Shown in pieces: positions 1 to 8,956 of a DNA stretch of 64,000 nt. Within the stretch, counting starts at the first letter, position 1; each line of letters begins with the position of its first letter. The notes beneath the pieces are model-generated. The model did no database searches. It saw nothing but the letters and a program-made list of their open reading frames with translations, and was not told the origin of the DNA. Origin of the DNA: Catellatospora sp. TT07R-123 (GTDB lineage: Bacteria; Actinomycetota; Actinomycetes; Mycobacteriales; Micromonosporaceae); assembly GCF_018327705.1 (NCBI RefSeq), contig NZ_BNEM01000002.1, positions 186,001 through 250,000 of the forward strand, written 5' to 3'. The position numbers and the translations under genes are program-made.

Positions 1-222
1 GCCTCGGACACCCCGCCGGGGATGGAGTACAACCCGGGCACGAACATCACCGTCAGCCTCAGCGGCGACGACGGCGACGAGCTGCGGGGGTACTGGGAGA
101 AGCTGGCCTCGGCCGGCACGGTGCACGTGCCGCTGGAGAAGCAGATGTGGGGTGACGAGTTCGGGTCGCTGACCGACCAGTTCGGCATCCCGTGGATGGT
201 CAACATCGGCCAGCCGGCCTGA
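1..222 (+). CDS. VOC (PhnB/glyoxalase-like) protein, C-terminal fragment
   Basis: The reading frame is open from the first base, so the gene begins outside the window and only about 73 C-terminal residues are visible. The fragment runs from ASDTPPG through NITVSLSGDD and WGDEFGSLTDQFGIPWMVNI. The WGDEFGSLTDQFGIPWMVN stretch is the typical end of PhnB-like VOC proteins (the 3-demethylubiquinone-9 methyltransferase-like branch of the glyoxalase fold). These are small cytoplasmic proteins of often unknown substrate. A hairpin follows the stop. The family assignment is fairly safe; the exact function is not known. Confidence 0.75.
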   Translation, partial: ASDTPPGMEYNPGTNITVSLSGDDGDELRGYWEKLASAGTVHVPLEKQMWGDEFGSLTDQFGIPWMVNIGQPA

Positions 223-230
223 CCGCCCAC

Positions 231-257
231 CGGCCCGGGGCCGCGCGCCCCGGGTCG
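231..257. terminator. Hairpin between convergent genes
   Basis: CCCGGGGC (234-241) and GCCCCGGG (247-254) form a perfect 8-bp stem with a 5-nt loop, and the pairing extends outward with one wobble pair. It lies between the stops of the VOC gene and the convergent phosphoribosyltransferase gene. There is no U-run, as is usual for actinobacterial terminators. Confidence 0.55.
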
Positions 258-259
258 GC

Positions 260-931
260 TCACGCGGTCGGCGGCTGCGGGTGCGCCGCCTCCAGGATGT
301 GGGCCGAACCCTCCAGCAGCGCGATCACCTCCTCGTCGGAGGTCTGCCGGAAGTCGTCGTAGAACTCCCCCACGGCGAAGAACGAGCCCGGCGTCTCCAG
401 GCAGATCACCTCGTCGGCGACGCGGCGCAACTCGGTCGCCGAGTCGGGCGAGGCGACCGGCACCGCCAGCACCACCCGGGCCGCGCCCCGGGCCCGCGCG
501 ATCTCACAGGCGGCCCGCGCGGTCGCGCCGGTGGCCACCCCGTCGTCGACGATCACGACGGTCCGCTCCGCGATCGGCTCGGCCTCCCGGCCGCCCCGGT
601 ACCGCGCCACCCTGCGGACCAGCTCGGCGCGCTCGCGCTCCTCGACGGCGGCGATGTCGTGCTCGCCCAGGCCGGTCATCGCCAGTACGTCGTCGTTGAT
701 CACCCGGACGCCCTCCTCCCCGATCGCGCCCATGGCGACCTCGGGCTGGCCGGGCACGCCGAGCTTGCGGACGACCAGCACGTCCAGCGGCGCCCCGAGC
801 GCGCGGGCGACCTCGACGGCGACGACCACGCCGCCGCGCGGCAGGCCGAGCACGACCGGCTCGGCGTCGTGCAGGAACGTCAGGCGCTGGGCGAGCCGGT
901 GCCCGGCGTCGGTGCGGTGCGAGAAGCTCAT
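260..931 (-). CDS. Phosphoribosyltransferase family protein
   Basis: The 223-residue product belongs to the PRTase fold family that often sits beside dienelactone hydrolase-type or stress genes in actinobacteria. The PRPP-binding signature VVIVDDGVATGATA lies at about residues 125-138. The N terminus reads LGLPRGGVVVAVEVARAL, the usual first strand-loop of this branch. The start is the ATG at 931, which has GGGGGAGG six bases upstream; a longer frame to 1036 has no such signal. Its substrate is unknown: related proteins are annotated only as predicted phosphoribosyltransferases. It is probably cytoplasmic. The upstream neighbour (SulP transporter) has the same orientation but is separated by about 160 bp. 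Confidence 0.85.
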   Translation of the reverse strand: MSFSHRTDAGHRLAQRLTFLHDAEPVVLGLPRGGVVVAVEVARALGAPLDVLVVRKLGVPGQPEVAMGAIGEEGVRVINDDVLAMTGLGEHDIAAVEERERAELVRRVARYRGGREAEPIAERTVVIVDDGVATGATARAACEIARARGAARVVLAVPVASPDSATELRRVADEVICLETPGSFFAVGEFYDDFRQTSDEEVIALLEGSAHILEAAHPQPPTA

Positions 932-1005
932 GGTCCACCTCCCCCACCCATGGTGTCCCGCTCGCGGCCTACCGACCAGGCCAGGTCGCGGCGCGGCGCG
1001 GCGCC

Positions 1006-1024
1006 ATGATCGCTGCTTGCGGTC
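1006..1024. repeat. Intergenic repeat, copy 1
   Basis: ATGATCGCTGCTTGCGGTC here matches 57240-57258 at 18 of 19 positions. In both places a GCCGATCAAG follows about 40 bases later (1062-1071). Both copies lie in gaps between genes, which suggests a dispersed intergenic element. Confidence 0.5.
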
Positions 1025-1091
1025 ACCGGGTGGCATGTGAGCGCGGGTTTCGACCTGAAACGCCGATCAAGCCAGCCGCACGGGGCCGGGG

Positions 1092-2768
1092 TCAGGTGGT
1101 GGCGGTATGGAAGGCGGCAACCGCGGTGGGGAGGGTCGGGAAGAGGCGGTCGCGGCCGATGGTGTCGGCGAGGCCGAATGCCACCAGATCGTCCAGGAGG
1201 TCCTGTTTCACCCGGGCCAGCGCCAGGACGATCCCGCGCCGGTCCAGTTCCTGGCGCAGCGCGTCCAGGGCCTCCAGGGCCGTGATGTCGACCTCGACGA
1301 TCGCCTCGGTGTTGAGCACGAACCAGCGCACCCCGGTTTCGGCGTCCAACGTGCGCAGCGCGCGGCGGCGGAAGTCCTCGGCGTTGGCGAAGAACAGCGG
1401 CGAGTCGTACCGGTAGACCAGCAGTCCCGGCACCGTGGTGGCGTCGGGGTAGTCGTCGACGTCGTGCATCCCGGCCAGCCCCGGCACGGTGCCCTGCACC
1501 GCGTCGTGCGGACGGGCGACCCGCGACAGCATCTCGGCGACCGACAGCCCCACGGCCGCGAGCACGCCGTAGAGGATGTCGAAGGCGAGCACGCCCGCGA
1601 ACGCGGCCAGGGCGAGCAGGAACTCCCTGCGCCGGAACTGGGCCAGCCGGCGGAAACCGGGCAGGTCGATCAGGCGCAGGGCGGCGTACACGATGATGGC
1701 GCCCAGGGCGGCGGTCGGGAATCCGGCCAGCAGCGGCCCGGCGAACATCAGCGTGGCCAGGACCAGCACCAGCGTGGTGAGCGAGTAGAGCTGGCTGCGG
1801 GCACCCGCGGCGTCGGCCAGCGCGGTGCGGCTGCCGCTGCTGCTGACCGGGAAGCCGCGCAGCAGCCCGGAGCCGAGGTTGGCCGCGCCCAGCGCCAGCA
1901 GTTCGGCGTTGGCGTCGACCTCGCGGCGGTGGCGGGCGGCGAAGGCGCGGGCGGTCAGCATGTTGTCGGTGTAGCCGACCAGCATGACGCCGACGGCGGG
2001 CAGCAGCAGGTCGGACAGGTCGCCGACGGCGGGCCAGGCGAAGGCGGGCAGGCCGGAGGCGATCGGGCCGACCACGGCGATGCCGTAGCGCTGGAGGTCG
2101 AACACCGGCACGGCGGCGGTAGCCAGCAGGACGGCCAGCAGCGGGCCGGGCACGACCCGCAGGTAGCGCTGGGCCAGGAACAGGAAGGCCAGGACGGCGG
2201 CGGCGAGCAGGACCGTGGCCGGGTGGACGTGGTCGAGGCCGGTGACGAAGGCGCGCACCTCGCCGAACAGGGACTGCCCGTGTACGGGCACGCCGGTCAG
2301 CCGCTCCAGCTGACCGATGATCATGATGACCGCCACGCCCGCGAGATAGCCGACCAGGATCGGCTTGGACAGCAGGTCGGCCACGAACCCGAGCCGGACC
2401 GCCCGGCACACCAGGCACAGCAGCCCCACCAGCGCGGCCAGCCCCGCCGCGAGCGCGGCGTAGCGGGCCGGGTCGCCCGCGGCCAGCGGCGCGATCACCG
2501 TGGCGGTCATCAGCGCGGTAGTCGACTCCGGCCCCACCGACAGCTGCCGCGACGACCCGAACAGGGCGTACAGCGCCAGCGCGGGCACGGCCGCCCAGAG
2601 CCCGGCCACCGGCGGCAGCCCGGCCAGCCCCGAATAGGCCATGACCTGCGGGACGAGGTACGCCGCGACGGTCGCCCCGGCGAGCAGGTCGCCGCGCAGC
2701 CAGCTGCGGTCGTACGCGCGCAGGGTGGTCAGTCCCGGCAGCAGCGACGTCGGTGATGGACGGTCCAT
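1092..2768 (-). CDS. SulP family anion permease with STAS domain
   Basis: This is a 558-residue SulP/SLC26-type membrane transporter. Many hydrophobic helices run from LRGDLLAGATVAAYLVPQVMAYSGLAGLPP (the conserved SulP entry motif) to about residue 420. A cytoplasmic STAS domain follows (about 430-550, with VRWFVLNTEAIVEVDITALEALDAL). Family members exchange sulfate, bicarbonate or other small anions; the substrate cannot be read from sequence. The ATG at 2768 was chosen over an in-frame GTG at 2786 because the protein then begins with the usual short cytoplasmic leader. Neither start has a strong ribosome site. The gene is divergent from the DUF5701-like gene. Confidence 0.9.
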   Translation of the reverse strand: MDRPSPTSLLPGLTTLRAYDRSWLRGDLLAGATVAAYLVPQVMAYSGLAGLPPVAGLWAAVPALALYALFGSSRQLSVGPESTTALMTATVIAPLAAGDPARYAALAAGLAALVGLLCLVCRAVRLGFVADLLSKPILVGYLAGVAVIMIIGQLERLTGVPVHGQSLFGEVRAFVTGLDHVHPATVLLAAAVLAFLFLAQRYLRVVPGPLLAVLLATAAVPVFDLQRYGIAVVGPIASGLPAFAWPAVGDLSDLLLPAVGVMLVGYTDNMLTARAFAARHRREVDANAELLALGAANLGSGLLRGFPVSSSGSRTALADAAGARSQLYSLTTLVLVLATLMFAGPLLAGFPTAALGAIIVYAALRLIDLPGFRRLAQFRRREFLLALAAFAGVLAFDILYGVLAAVGLSVAEMLSRVARPHDAVQGTVPGLAGMHDVDDYPDATTVPGLLVYRYDSPLFFANAEDFRRRALRTLDAETGVRWFVLNTEAIVEVDITALEALDALRQELDRRGIVLALARVKQDLLDDLVAFGLADTIGRDRLFPTLPTAVAAFHTATT

Positions 2769-2899
2769 CCGACACTTGTACCGCACCGGCGGCGGTCTGG
2801 GGATCCGGCGAACAGGGGTGCCGGTGCCGAGTTCGGCTGGGCGACCGGGTGGCGCGCGACCATACTGGAAGGCCGCCCGACTGACACCGGAGGTTCACC

Positions 2900-3544
2900 G
2901 TGCCGACCGCCCTCGCGCCGCTGCCCGCACTGACGACGCAGGCCGAACGGCTGATCGAGCTGGGGCTGCACCGGCAGGCCGGGGTCACCGAGGCCGAGGT
3001 GCGTGCCGTGGCGCGGTCCGGCGGGCAGGACGGGCTACTGGTGATCCACGCCGACCGGGTCGCGGCCTCGGCGCTGGCTCCGCTGATGCGGCACGGGCAG
3101 CGCAGCGGGTTCGTGGTCGAGGACATGACCGACGTCGACGCGTTCGCGCCGGTGGAGGCGGCCGCGGTGCCGCCGTCGCCGCTGTACCTGCTGCGAGGCG
3201 TCGACCGCGGCGACGAGATGGCCGGCTGGAGTCCCGACGAGGCGCTGCCCGCGATCGTCGCGGCCGACCGTACGCCGCTGACGTTGACCGAGGGCATCCA
3301 CTGGGTGCTCCAGCAGCCTGACGCGCTGGCGCGCAACCAATGCTTCATGACGATCGGCTCGCGGCTGCGGCGGCCGGACGGGCGGCTCGACGCCCGTACC
3401 CCCGCGCTGTGGCTGAGCAACGGCACCGGCCGCGACGGCGCCGCCCGGCGCGACGCGCCGAAGGTCGGCTGGTGCTGGGCCCGCAACCGGCACACCTGGC
3501 TCGGCTTCGCCTCCGCGAGCGGCCGGTCGGCGCCCGCCGCCTGA
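2900..3544 (+). CDS. DUF5701-like protein
   Basis: The product has 214 residues and starts at GTG 2900, with a perfect GGAGG seven bases upstream. It has no signal peptide or membrane segment. Recognisable blocks are the N-terminal [15 protein letters not shown], a central [24 protein letters not shown], and a C-terminal [30 protein letters not shown] plus [16 protein letters not shown]. They resemble actinobacterial proteins of the DUF5701 group, for which no function is known to me. It stands alone between the SulP gene and the ART-like gene, and may or may not belong to the secretion locus. Confidence 0.6.
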   Translation: MPTALAPLPALTTQAERLIELGLHRQAGVTEAEVRAVARSGGQDGLLVIHADRVAASALAPLMRHGQRSGFVVEDMTDVDAFAPVEAAAVPPSPLYLLRGVDRGDEMAGWSPDEALPAIVAADRTPLTLTEGIHWVLQQPDALARNQCFMTIGSRLRRPDGRLDARTPALWLSNGTGRDGAARRDAPKVGWCWARNRHTWLGFASASGRSAPAA

Positions 3545-3668
3545 CCCCGCGCAGGCCCGCGCGGCTCCCGCACCCAATGTTCACCGGGCGCTGGCCCGGT
3601 CGTCACCGGCCGCTGGTCCGGCCTTGGCGGTGGGCACGGCAGGATCAGCGGACGGGTCAGGAGCGTGG

Positions 3669-5975
3669 ATGAACATCGGCTGGTACGGCCACGTACTCGT
3701 GGTCGCGGGAGACACCGCGCCGCCGGGCGACCTGGTCCGGAGCCTGCCCGCCGAACCCGGCCGGTGCACCGTGCTGGTCACCGCCGATCCGCCGCCTGAC
3801 CTGGCGCGCCTGGCCGCGCTGCTGTCCGAGCACCTCCCGCCCGACTGCGTGTCGGTGCGGCTGGCCATGTCGCACGCGGGACGGCTCGGCCACGCCCAGC
3901 GGCTCGCCGTCGAACTCCGGCTCGAAGTGCTCGCCCCGGACACCTCGGTGCTGCTGCTGCCCGGCATGCTGTTCGTGCTCGGCCCCGAGGGCGAAGGGCA
4001 GTGGTGCGCCTTCCGGGCCGACGCCGCGCCGGTCCGGCTCGGCCCCCGCCACCCCGCGCCGCAGTGGCACCTGGAGCTGCCGCGGCCGACCCGGTTGCAG
4101 CGGCGGACGCTGGTGGCCCGCAGCGTGCCCTGCGGCGTGTGGCTGCACGGCGAGGACACCATCTGGCCCGACGCCACCGACCCCGCGTACGCCGTGCCCG
4201 CCGAGGACGCCCGCGTGTCCGTCCTGATCGGGCACCCGTCCGGCCGCCGCCTCGACCCCGGCGCCGTGGGCGCGTTCCTGCGCGGGCTGCCCGACGACAC
4301 CCGGCAGCGGCTGACGCTCGTCCCGTACGGCACCGACCGCTGCCTGGTGGACGCCGTCGCCGAGGAGCTGGCCGCCGAGCATCCGGTCGAGGTCGCGGCC
4401 GGGCTGCCGGTGGCGGCGCCGGACGGCACGCGGCTGCGACTGGCGGTGTTGGACACGCAGGGCCGCAGCTCACGGCTGCCGATCGCCCAGCGGGTCCGCT
4501 ACCGGGCCGACGGCTGGCGGCTACAGGAGTGGATCGACCCGTTCACCGGGCGGCCCGGCGTCGGTGAACCGGTCTGGCAGGTCGCCGACGGCTGGCTGCT
4601 GGAACTGACCCGGCGCGGGGTATGGCTGCGCCACGCCGAGCACGACGGCGACGAGTGCCGCCACCTGCCCGCCGACCCCGGCGGCGAGCGGTTCTACGCG
4701 CAGGTGCCGCCGTCGCGGCTGGACGAGGCGGAGCGCACCGCCGCCCGGATGCTGGCCGTGATGCCGCAGCGCATCCGCGCCGCGCTCACCCTCGACATCC
4801 TCGCCGACGGCACGCCTGCTCCGAAGCCCACGCCTCCGACGGAACCGGAACCCGGACCCGGACCCGAACCGGAACTAGCGGACGAACCCGAACCGCAGCC
4901 AGAATCGGGCGCCGACCTGGAACTGCCACCCGTGCTGGAACCAGTGCCTGAGCCGGCTCCCGAGCCGGAACGGGAACCAATGCCCGAGCCGGAGCCCGAG
5001 CCGGAACCCGAGCCCGAGCCGGAACCCGAGCCGGAACCGGAACCCGAGCCGCGCTCGCCGGGGCGATCGCTGACAGGCGAGCCCGTGGCGGATGCGGTGC
5101 CGGCGACGGTGCCGCTGCTGGTATCCCGGCCCGAGGCATCGGTGCGAGCGCACATCGTGGCGGAGCCGGTCGTGGCGGTGGCGGCGGAGTCTGTCGTGCC
5201 ACCCGCGCCGGTGCCGTTGGCGCCGATCGCCGCCGTGGTCGCGCCGCCTGCCCGGCCCGCCGCAGTGCCGACGCCGATACCTGTTCCCGTGGTGTCCGTC
5301 GTGGTGGCGCCACCGGCCCCTGCCCCGGTGCGCGCGCTGCTCGCGGCGGACCCGGTGCCCGCGAGCGCGCGGCGCAGCAGCCCGGTCGAGCAGCGCCGGG
5401 CCCGGGAGGAGCTCGCGGGCCGCTACGACGTGCACGTGCGTACCGTGTCGGAGACGCTGATCCGGCATCCGGGCCTGCGTGACAGCGGGCAGGAAACTCC
5501 GGAATCGGCGGTGATCGACCTGGTGACCCTGGCCGCGTTCCTGGCGGGCACGGACCCGTGGGCACTGCACGACCAGCCCGCCACGCTGGCGTGCCTGACC
5601 AGTGCGGTGCTGCGGCTGCCGAGCTGGTTCGGGGCGGCCCGGCTGGCGGCGGGCGGGGACGGCACGGCGTGGCAGCCGGGGCGGACGGTCCACGCCGGTG
5701 CGGTGCTGCGGGCGTACCGGCCGGGTTCGGTCCCGGCGGACCTGCCCGGACCCGCGCTGGTGGTGCAGTCGCTCACCGGGCGGCAGGCGGGCACGCTGTC
5801 GGCCCGCGCCGAGGTGCTGTTCGTGCCCGGCACGGCGTTCCGGGTGATCGGGCTGGGTGAGGACGGTGCCCGGGTGTTCCTGCGCGAGGCCGTGTCCGGC
5901 TGGGCCGAGGGCACCATGCCGGGCCCAGGCGACGACGAGGTGCTGCGCACACTGATGGCCAGCCCAGGCTGCTGA
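3669..5975 (+). CDS. T7SS-locus protein: caspase-like N-terminal fold, PE repeats, ADP-ribosyltransferase-like C terminus
   Basis: The product has 768 residues. ATG 3669 is preceded by AGGAG, which favours it over an earlier in-frame codon. Residues about 1-130 ([46 protein letters not shown]) look like a degenerate version of the Cys/His domain of the giant protein at 8957-19498, with Ser at the Cys position. Residues about 390-460 are an acidic Pro-Glu repeat, and a Pro/Ala/Val linker follows. The last 180 residues ([37 protein letters not shown], then [16 protein letters not shown]) match the layout of ADP-ribosyltransferase folds, where the EVLFxPGTxFxV segment is typical. A conserved STS motif is not evident, so activity is uncertain. 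No signal peptide or membrane helix is seen. Confidence 0.55.
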   Translation: MNIGWYGHVLVVAGDTAPPGDLVRSLPAEPGRCTVLVTADPPPDLARLAALLSEHLPPDCVSVRLAMSHAGRLGHAQRLAVELRLEVLAPDTSVLLLPGMLFVLGPEGEGQWCAFRADAAPVRLGPRHPAPQWHLELPRPTRLQRRTLVARSVPCGVWLHGEDTIWPDATDPAYAVPAEDARVSVLIGHPSGRRLDPGAVGAFLRGLPDDTRQRLTLVPYGTDRCLVDAVAEELAAEHPVEVAAGLPVAAPDGTRLRLAVLDTQGRSSRLPIAQRVRYRADGWRLQEWIDPFTGRPGVGEPVWQVADGWLLELTRRGVWLRHAEHDGDECRHLPADPGGERFYAQVPPSRLDEAERTAARMLAVMPQRIRAALTLDILADGTPAPKPTPPTEPEPGPGPEPELADEPEPQPESGADLELPPVLEPVPEPAPEPEREPMPEPEPEPEPEPEPEPEPEPEPEPRSPGRSLTGEPVADAVPATVPLLVSRPEASVRAHIVAEPVVAVAAESVVPPAPVPLAPIAAVVAPPARPAAVPTPIPVPVVSVVVAPPAPAPVRALLAADPVPASARRSSPVEQRRAREELAGRYDVHVRTVSETLIRHPGLRDSGQETPESAVIDLVTLAAFLAGTDPWALHDQPATLACLTSAVLRLPSWFGAARLAAGGDGTAWQPGRTVHAGAVLRAYRPGSVPADLPGPALVVQSLTGRQAGTLSARAEVLFVPGTAFRVIGLGEDGARVFLREAVSGWAEGTMPGPGDDEVLRTLMASPGC
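4840..5052 (+). repeat. Pro-Glu coding tandem repeat
   Basis: Units of GAGCCGGAACCC and variants encode a long PE repeat inside the ART-like protein. This probably makes a stiff acidic linker. The repeated DNA may vary in length between strains. Confidence 0.8.
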
Positions 5976-6136
5976 ACCATTCACCGTGGCGCCATCCGGC
6001 CTTCGCTGGGCCCGCCTAAGGTCCAGATAGGACCAGATCGATCGATACCCGGGACCTGCTGACGGGCGGCGCGACCGCCCGGCCGTACGGGACCCGGGCC
6101 CGGTCGGTGCACCCACGCCGGGACGGAGGACCCGTC

Positions 6137-6853
6137 ATGACCGTCGCTCAGACGTACGGATGCCCGACGCGCAGCGGCACGATCCGGATACGCGCGCTGA
6201 TCAGCGATGAGAACCTGCTGGTCCGGCTGGGCCTGCGCGCGGTGCTGGAGGGCAGCGACCGGGTCCTGGTGGTGGGTGAGGCGGGCAGCCGGGTCGAGAC
6301 GATCGCGTGCGCCGAGCACCTGTCCCCCGACGTCATCGTGGTCGGCGAGCAGGCGCTGGCGGCCGGGGCGGAACCCGCCGGACCGCTGGCGGGCCGGGCC
6401 GGGGTGCTGGTGCTGTCGCACACCGACGAGCGGCGGGCGGTGCAGCGGGCGTTCCGCGACGGGGCGACCAGCTACCTGGTGCACGGCCAGTTCGTGCCCG
6501 ACGACCTGGTCGCGGCCGTGGTCGCCACCGCCGACCGGCGGCCGTACCTGTCGCCCGGCGCGGTCGCGGCGATGGTCGAGTGCCTGCGCGCCCCGGCCGA
6601 GCCGGCCGAGCCGCCGCGGCCGGACCGCGAGACCACCCGGGGCCTGCGGCACCAGGTGTCGCGGCGGGAAGCGGAACTGCTGGAGCACATCGTGTGCGGC
6701 CGCAGCAACCGCGAGATCGCCACCCGGCTGTTCATCAGCGAGAAGACGGTCAAGAACCACATCAACCACATCTATACGAAGCTCGGGGCCCGCAACCGGG
6801 CCGAGGCGATCGCCCTGTGGCTGGGCCTGTCGGACCATCCGCAGCGGCCGTGA
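6137..6853 (+). CDS. LuxR/NarL-type regulator with atypical receiver domain
   Basis: The product has 238 residues. ATG 6137 has GGAGGA six bases upstream. Residues about 16-125 form a receiver-like domain (IRIRALISDENLLVRLGLRAVLEG, LVLSHTD, GATSYLVHGQF). The acidic pair D24/E25 is present, but the position expected for the phosphorylated Asp is Gly70 (PDVIVVGEQ instead of PDVVLLDxxMP). Residues about 172-232 are a LuxR HTH (SRREAELLEHIVCGRSNREIATRLFISEKTVKNHINHIYTKLGARNR). It sits at the edge of the T7SS locus with no histidine kinase beside it. It may regulate the locus without phosphorylation; this is inference. Confidence 0.85.
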   Translation: MTVAQTYGCPTRSGTIRIRALISDENLLVRLGLRAVLEGSDRVLVVGEAGSRVETIACAEHLSPDVIVVGEQALAAGAEPAGPLAGRAGVLVLSHTDERRAVQRAFRDGATSYLVHGQFVPDDLVAAVVATADRRPYLSPGAVAAMVECLRAPAEPAEPPRPDRETTRGLRHQVSRREAELLEHIVCGRSNREIATRLFISEKTVKNHINHIYTKLGARNRAEAIALWLGLSDHPQRP

Positions 6854-6860
6854 CCGGGCC

Positions 6861-6881
6861 GGGACCCAGGCCGCGGGTCCC
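6861..6881. promoter_or_regulatory. Inverted repeat upstream of the membrane-anchored protein gene
   Basis: GGGACCC (6861-6867) and GGGTCCC (6875-6881) are inverted with a 7-bp spacer. They lie just after the LuxR gene stop and about 70 bp before the next start. This could be an operator or a weak terminator. Part of it (CCGCGGGTCCCA) resembles half of the 16-bp motif found elsewhere in this locus. Confidence 0.35.
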
Positions 6882-6952
6882 ATCAGCACCAGTTCCGGCC
6901 GGGCGGCCCCGGCCCGGCCTTCCGCGACATCCGTGACCCGAGGTGGGACCGC

Positions 6953-7897
6953 ATGACCGAGCTCGAACCCGACGACTCCGGCGACGGCTTCCGGCTGGCC
7001 CGCCCGTACCAGCTGCCGGACGCGGCGCCGCCGGGGCCGCGTCACCGCAGGCTGGCGGGCAGCCTCGCCCGCTCGCGGCAGGTGCTCCTGCTGGCGGGCC
7101 TGGCGGTGGTGCTGGTCGTGGTGGCGGCGGTGCTGCTGCCCCGGCAGCAGCAGCCCGCGGCCGACCAGCCGGGCGCGCCTGCGGCTGTGGCACTGCCCAC
7201 CCCGGACGCCGGCGAGCCGGTGTCCCTGCCCGGCACCGCCGTGTCGGCGTCGCCGTCACCGGCCGCGACCACGGCCGGGCCGGTGCGCACCCCCACCCGG
7301 GGTCCGAGCCCGGCCGCGTCGGCGACGCCCCGGCCCGGTGCGAGCTCGCCCCGGCCCGCCGGCACCAGCCCGAAACCGGTGCCGGTCACCTTCACGGCGG
7401 TGGCCGGGGAGAGCTGCCCCGGCCAGGCCGACCGGGGCTTCCGGCGCAGCGGCTGGGCCTCCGACTGGTACGGCGGCGGCGGGGGCTGGTCCGGCGACGG
7501 GTGCGGCGGCGCGAGCGTGTCGGTGCCGATGACCGGCAGCGCGACCGCCGACGACGCCGACAACGTGGTCGTCTGGTGGTTCCGGACCGGGCCGGTCACC
7601 CGGGGCACCTGCGCGGTCTCGGTGCACGTGCCCGGCACCGGGCACCCGCTGGACAGCGCGGGCAAGCCCGCCCACTACCAGGTGTACGGCTCGACCGACG
7701 CCACCGGCGCCGTGCTCGCCACCCTGGACGTGGACCAGACCGCCAACCAGGGGCGCTGGGTGTCGGCCGGGTCGGTCGCGATCACGGGCGGGCAGCTGTC
7801 GGTGCGGATGACGACCCGCGGCGTCGACTGGGGGCCCGGCCGCGACGGCGCCCACCTGGGCGTGTCGGCGCTGAAGGTCAGCTGCAAGGCGGCCTGA
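6953..7897 (+). CDS. Membrane-anchored protein with golvesin-like C-terminal domain
   Basis: The product has 314 residues; ATG 6953 has GAGGTGGGA upstream. An N-terminal cytoplasmic tail of about 45 residues precedes a single transmembrane helix (QVLLLAGLAVVLVVVAAVLLP). A Pro/Ala/Ser/Thr-rich linker (about 70-145) follows. The extracytoplasmic C-terminal domain (about 150-314) contains WFRTG, YQVYGS, VDQTANQGRWVSAGSVAI and GAHLGVSALKVSC. The DQT-x-x-x-GRWVSAG pattern is that of golvesin C-terminal/xly-type binding domains. It probably binds carbohydrate or cell wall outside the cell. The gene converges on the 341-aa companion of the giant protein, with only 6 bp between stops. Confidence 0.6.
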   Translation: MTELEPDDSGDGFRLARPYQLPDAAPPGPRHRRLAGSLARSRQVLLLAGLAVVLVVVAAVLLPRQQQPAADQPGAPAAVALPTPDAGEPVSLPGTAVSASPSPAATTAGPVRTPTRGPSPAASATPRPGASSPRPAGTSPKPVPVTFTAVAGESCPGQADRGFRRSGWASDWYGGGGGWSGDGCGGASVSVPMTGSATADDADNVVVWWFRTGPVTRGTCAVSVHVPGTGHPLDSAGKPAHYQVYGSTDATGAVLATLDVDQTANQGRWVSAGSVAITGGQLSVRMTTRGVDWGPGRDGAHLGVSALKVSCKAA

Positions 7898-7903
7898 GCC
7901 GGG

Positions 7904-8929
7904 TCAGGCGGCGTACAGGGCGGCGGTCGCGCGGTGCACCGCCGCCCCGTCGGCCTCGGGCTGCCGGTCACCGGCCTGCCGGATCCACGCCACAAGGTCG
8001 GGGTCGGGGCTGAGCCGGTGCCGGTCCAGGTAGTAGCCGACGGCGTCGGTCCAGATCCAGTGGCCGTCGGTACGGAACGTCATCGGGACCACCGCCCCGC
8101 GCCCGGGGGCGACCACGTCGTCCAGTCGCGACGCGGTGGCCAGCAGCGGCACCCCGGCGCGCAGGTAGGCCAGCAACCGCTCGCACTCGGTGTCGTCGGT
8201 GACGCGGGCGTGCGCGGGGTCGAAGTACGGCCCGGTCACCGGGTCGGCGCCGTCGAACACCCTGGCCAGCCGCACCTCGACGGGCGGCCGGGCCGACCAC
8301 AGCAGCGCCGCGTAGGCGCGGGCGTAGCGGTGGAACGCGGGCAGTGCCCCGCTGTCGGCGTAGGACTCGACCAGCGGGTCGGTCTCCCCCGCCGCCGTCA
8401 GCGCGTGCTGTAGCCGCAGGGTCGTGCCGGGCAGGGCGGTCGGGTGTGCCGGGTCGACCTCGGCGACGTACATGCGTTTCGGTTCGGCCCACGGGGTGTC
8501 GGCGGTCGGGAAGCGCCAGACCCGCCACAGGGCCCGTATCGGCGCGGCCGCCGCGGCGAGCACCGCCCAGTCGAAGTGGTCGAGCTCGTGCAGCTCGTCG
8601 GCGCCTTCGGCCGCGGTGAGGTCGAGGCTGGGCGGGATGCGGTCGCCGTGGCGGGCCAGCAGGTGCGGGGCGACGGGGGCCAGGCCGTACGGCGGCATGA
8701 CGTCGGCGTCGTCGACCAGTGCGGGAGGCAGCGCGGGGCCGAGCAGGGCGGCCTCGGCGGCGGTGACGGTGAGTTCCAGCGCGGCGACGGTCGTGCCGAC
8801 GCGGTCGGCGAGCTCGTCCAGCAGGCCGTGGGCGAGCAGGCCCCGGGCCTCGGCCAGCAGGCCGTCGGGGATCCGGCCGGACAGGCGCAGCAGCAGATGG
8901 TGCCAGCGGGCTACGGCTTCGGTGGTCAT
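7904..8929 (-). CDS. Companion protein of the giant T7SS protein, unknown function
   Basis: This 341-residue cytoplasmic protein has no signal peptide or membrane helix. The start is ATG 8929, 27 bp after the giant gene's stop, with CGGAG upstream, so the two are surely cotranscribed. The N-terminal third is helical (VARWHHLLLRLSGRIPDGLLAEARGLL). The C-terminal part has a distinctive block, VVPMTFRTDGHWIWTDAVGYYLDRHRLSPDPDLVAWI, which I have met in actinobacterial unknown proteins encoded beside very large secreted proteins. A role as immunity protein or chaperone for the giant protein is suggested by position only. No catalytic motif is evident. Confidence 0.6.
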   Translation of the reverse strand: MTTEAVARWHHLLLRLSGRIPDGLLAEARGLLAHGLLDELADRVGTTVAALELTVTAAEAALLGPALPPALVDDADVMPPYGLAPVAPHLLARHGDRIPPSLDLTAAEGADELHELDHFDWAVLAAAAAPIRALWRVWRFPTADTPWAEPKRMYVAEVDPAHPTALPGTTLRLQHALTAAGETDPLVESYADSGALPAFHRYARAYAALLWSARPPVEVRLARVFDGADPVTGPYFDPAHARVTDDTECERLLAYLRAGVPLLATASRLDDVVAPGRGAVVPMTFRTDGHWIWTDAVGYYLDRHRLSPDPDLVAWIRQAGDRQPEADGAAVHRATAALYAA

Positions 8930-8956
8930 GTGTCTCCGGTTCGGCGGTTCGGCGGT

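Noticed and set aside
928..3606. An 892-codon minus-strand frame overlapping the SulP and DUF5701 genes
   Set aside because: It is a shifted frame of real genes with low-complexity composition and no ribosome site.
7898..7903. Terminator between the convergent golvesin-type and companion genes
   Set aside because: The gap is 6 bp. The short symmetry (GCCTGA/TCAGGC) is mostly explained by the two stop codons.
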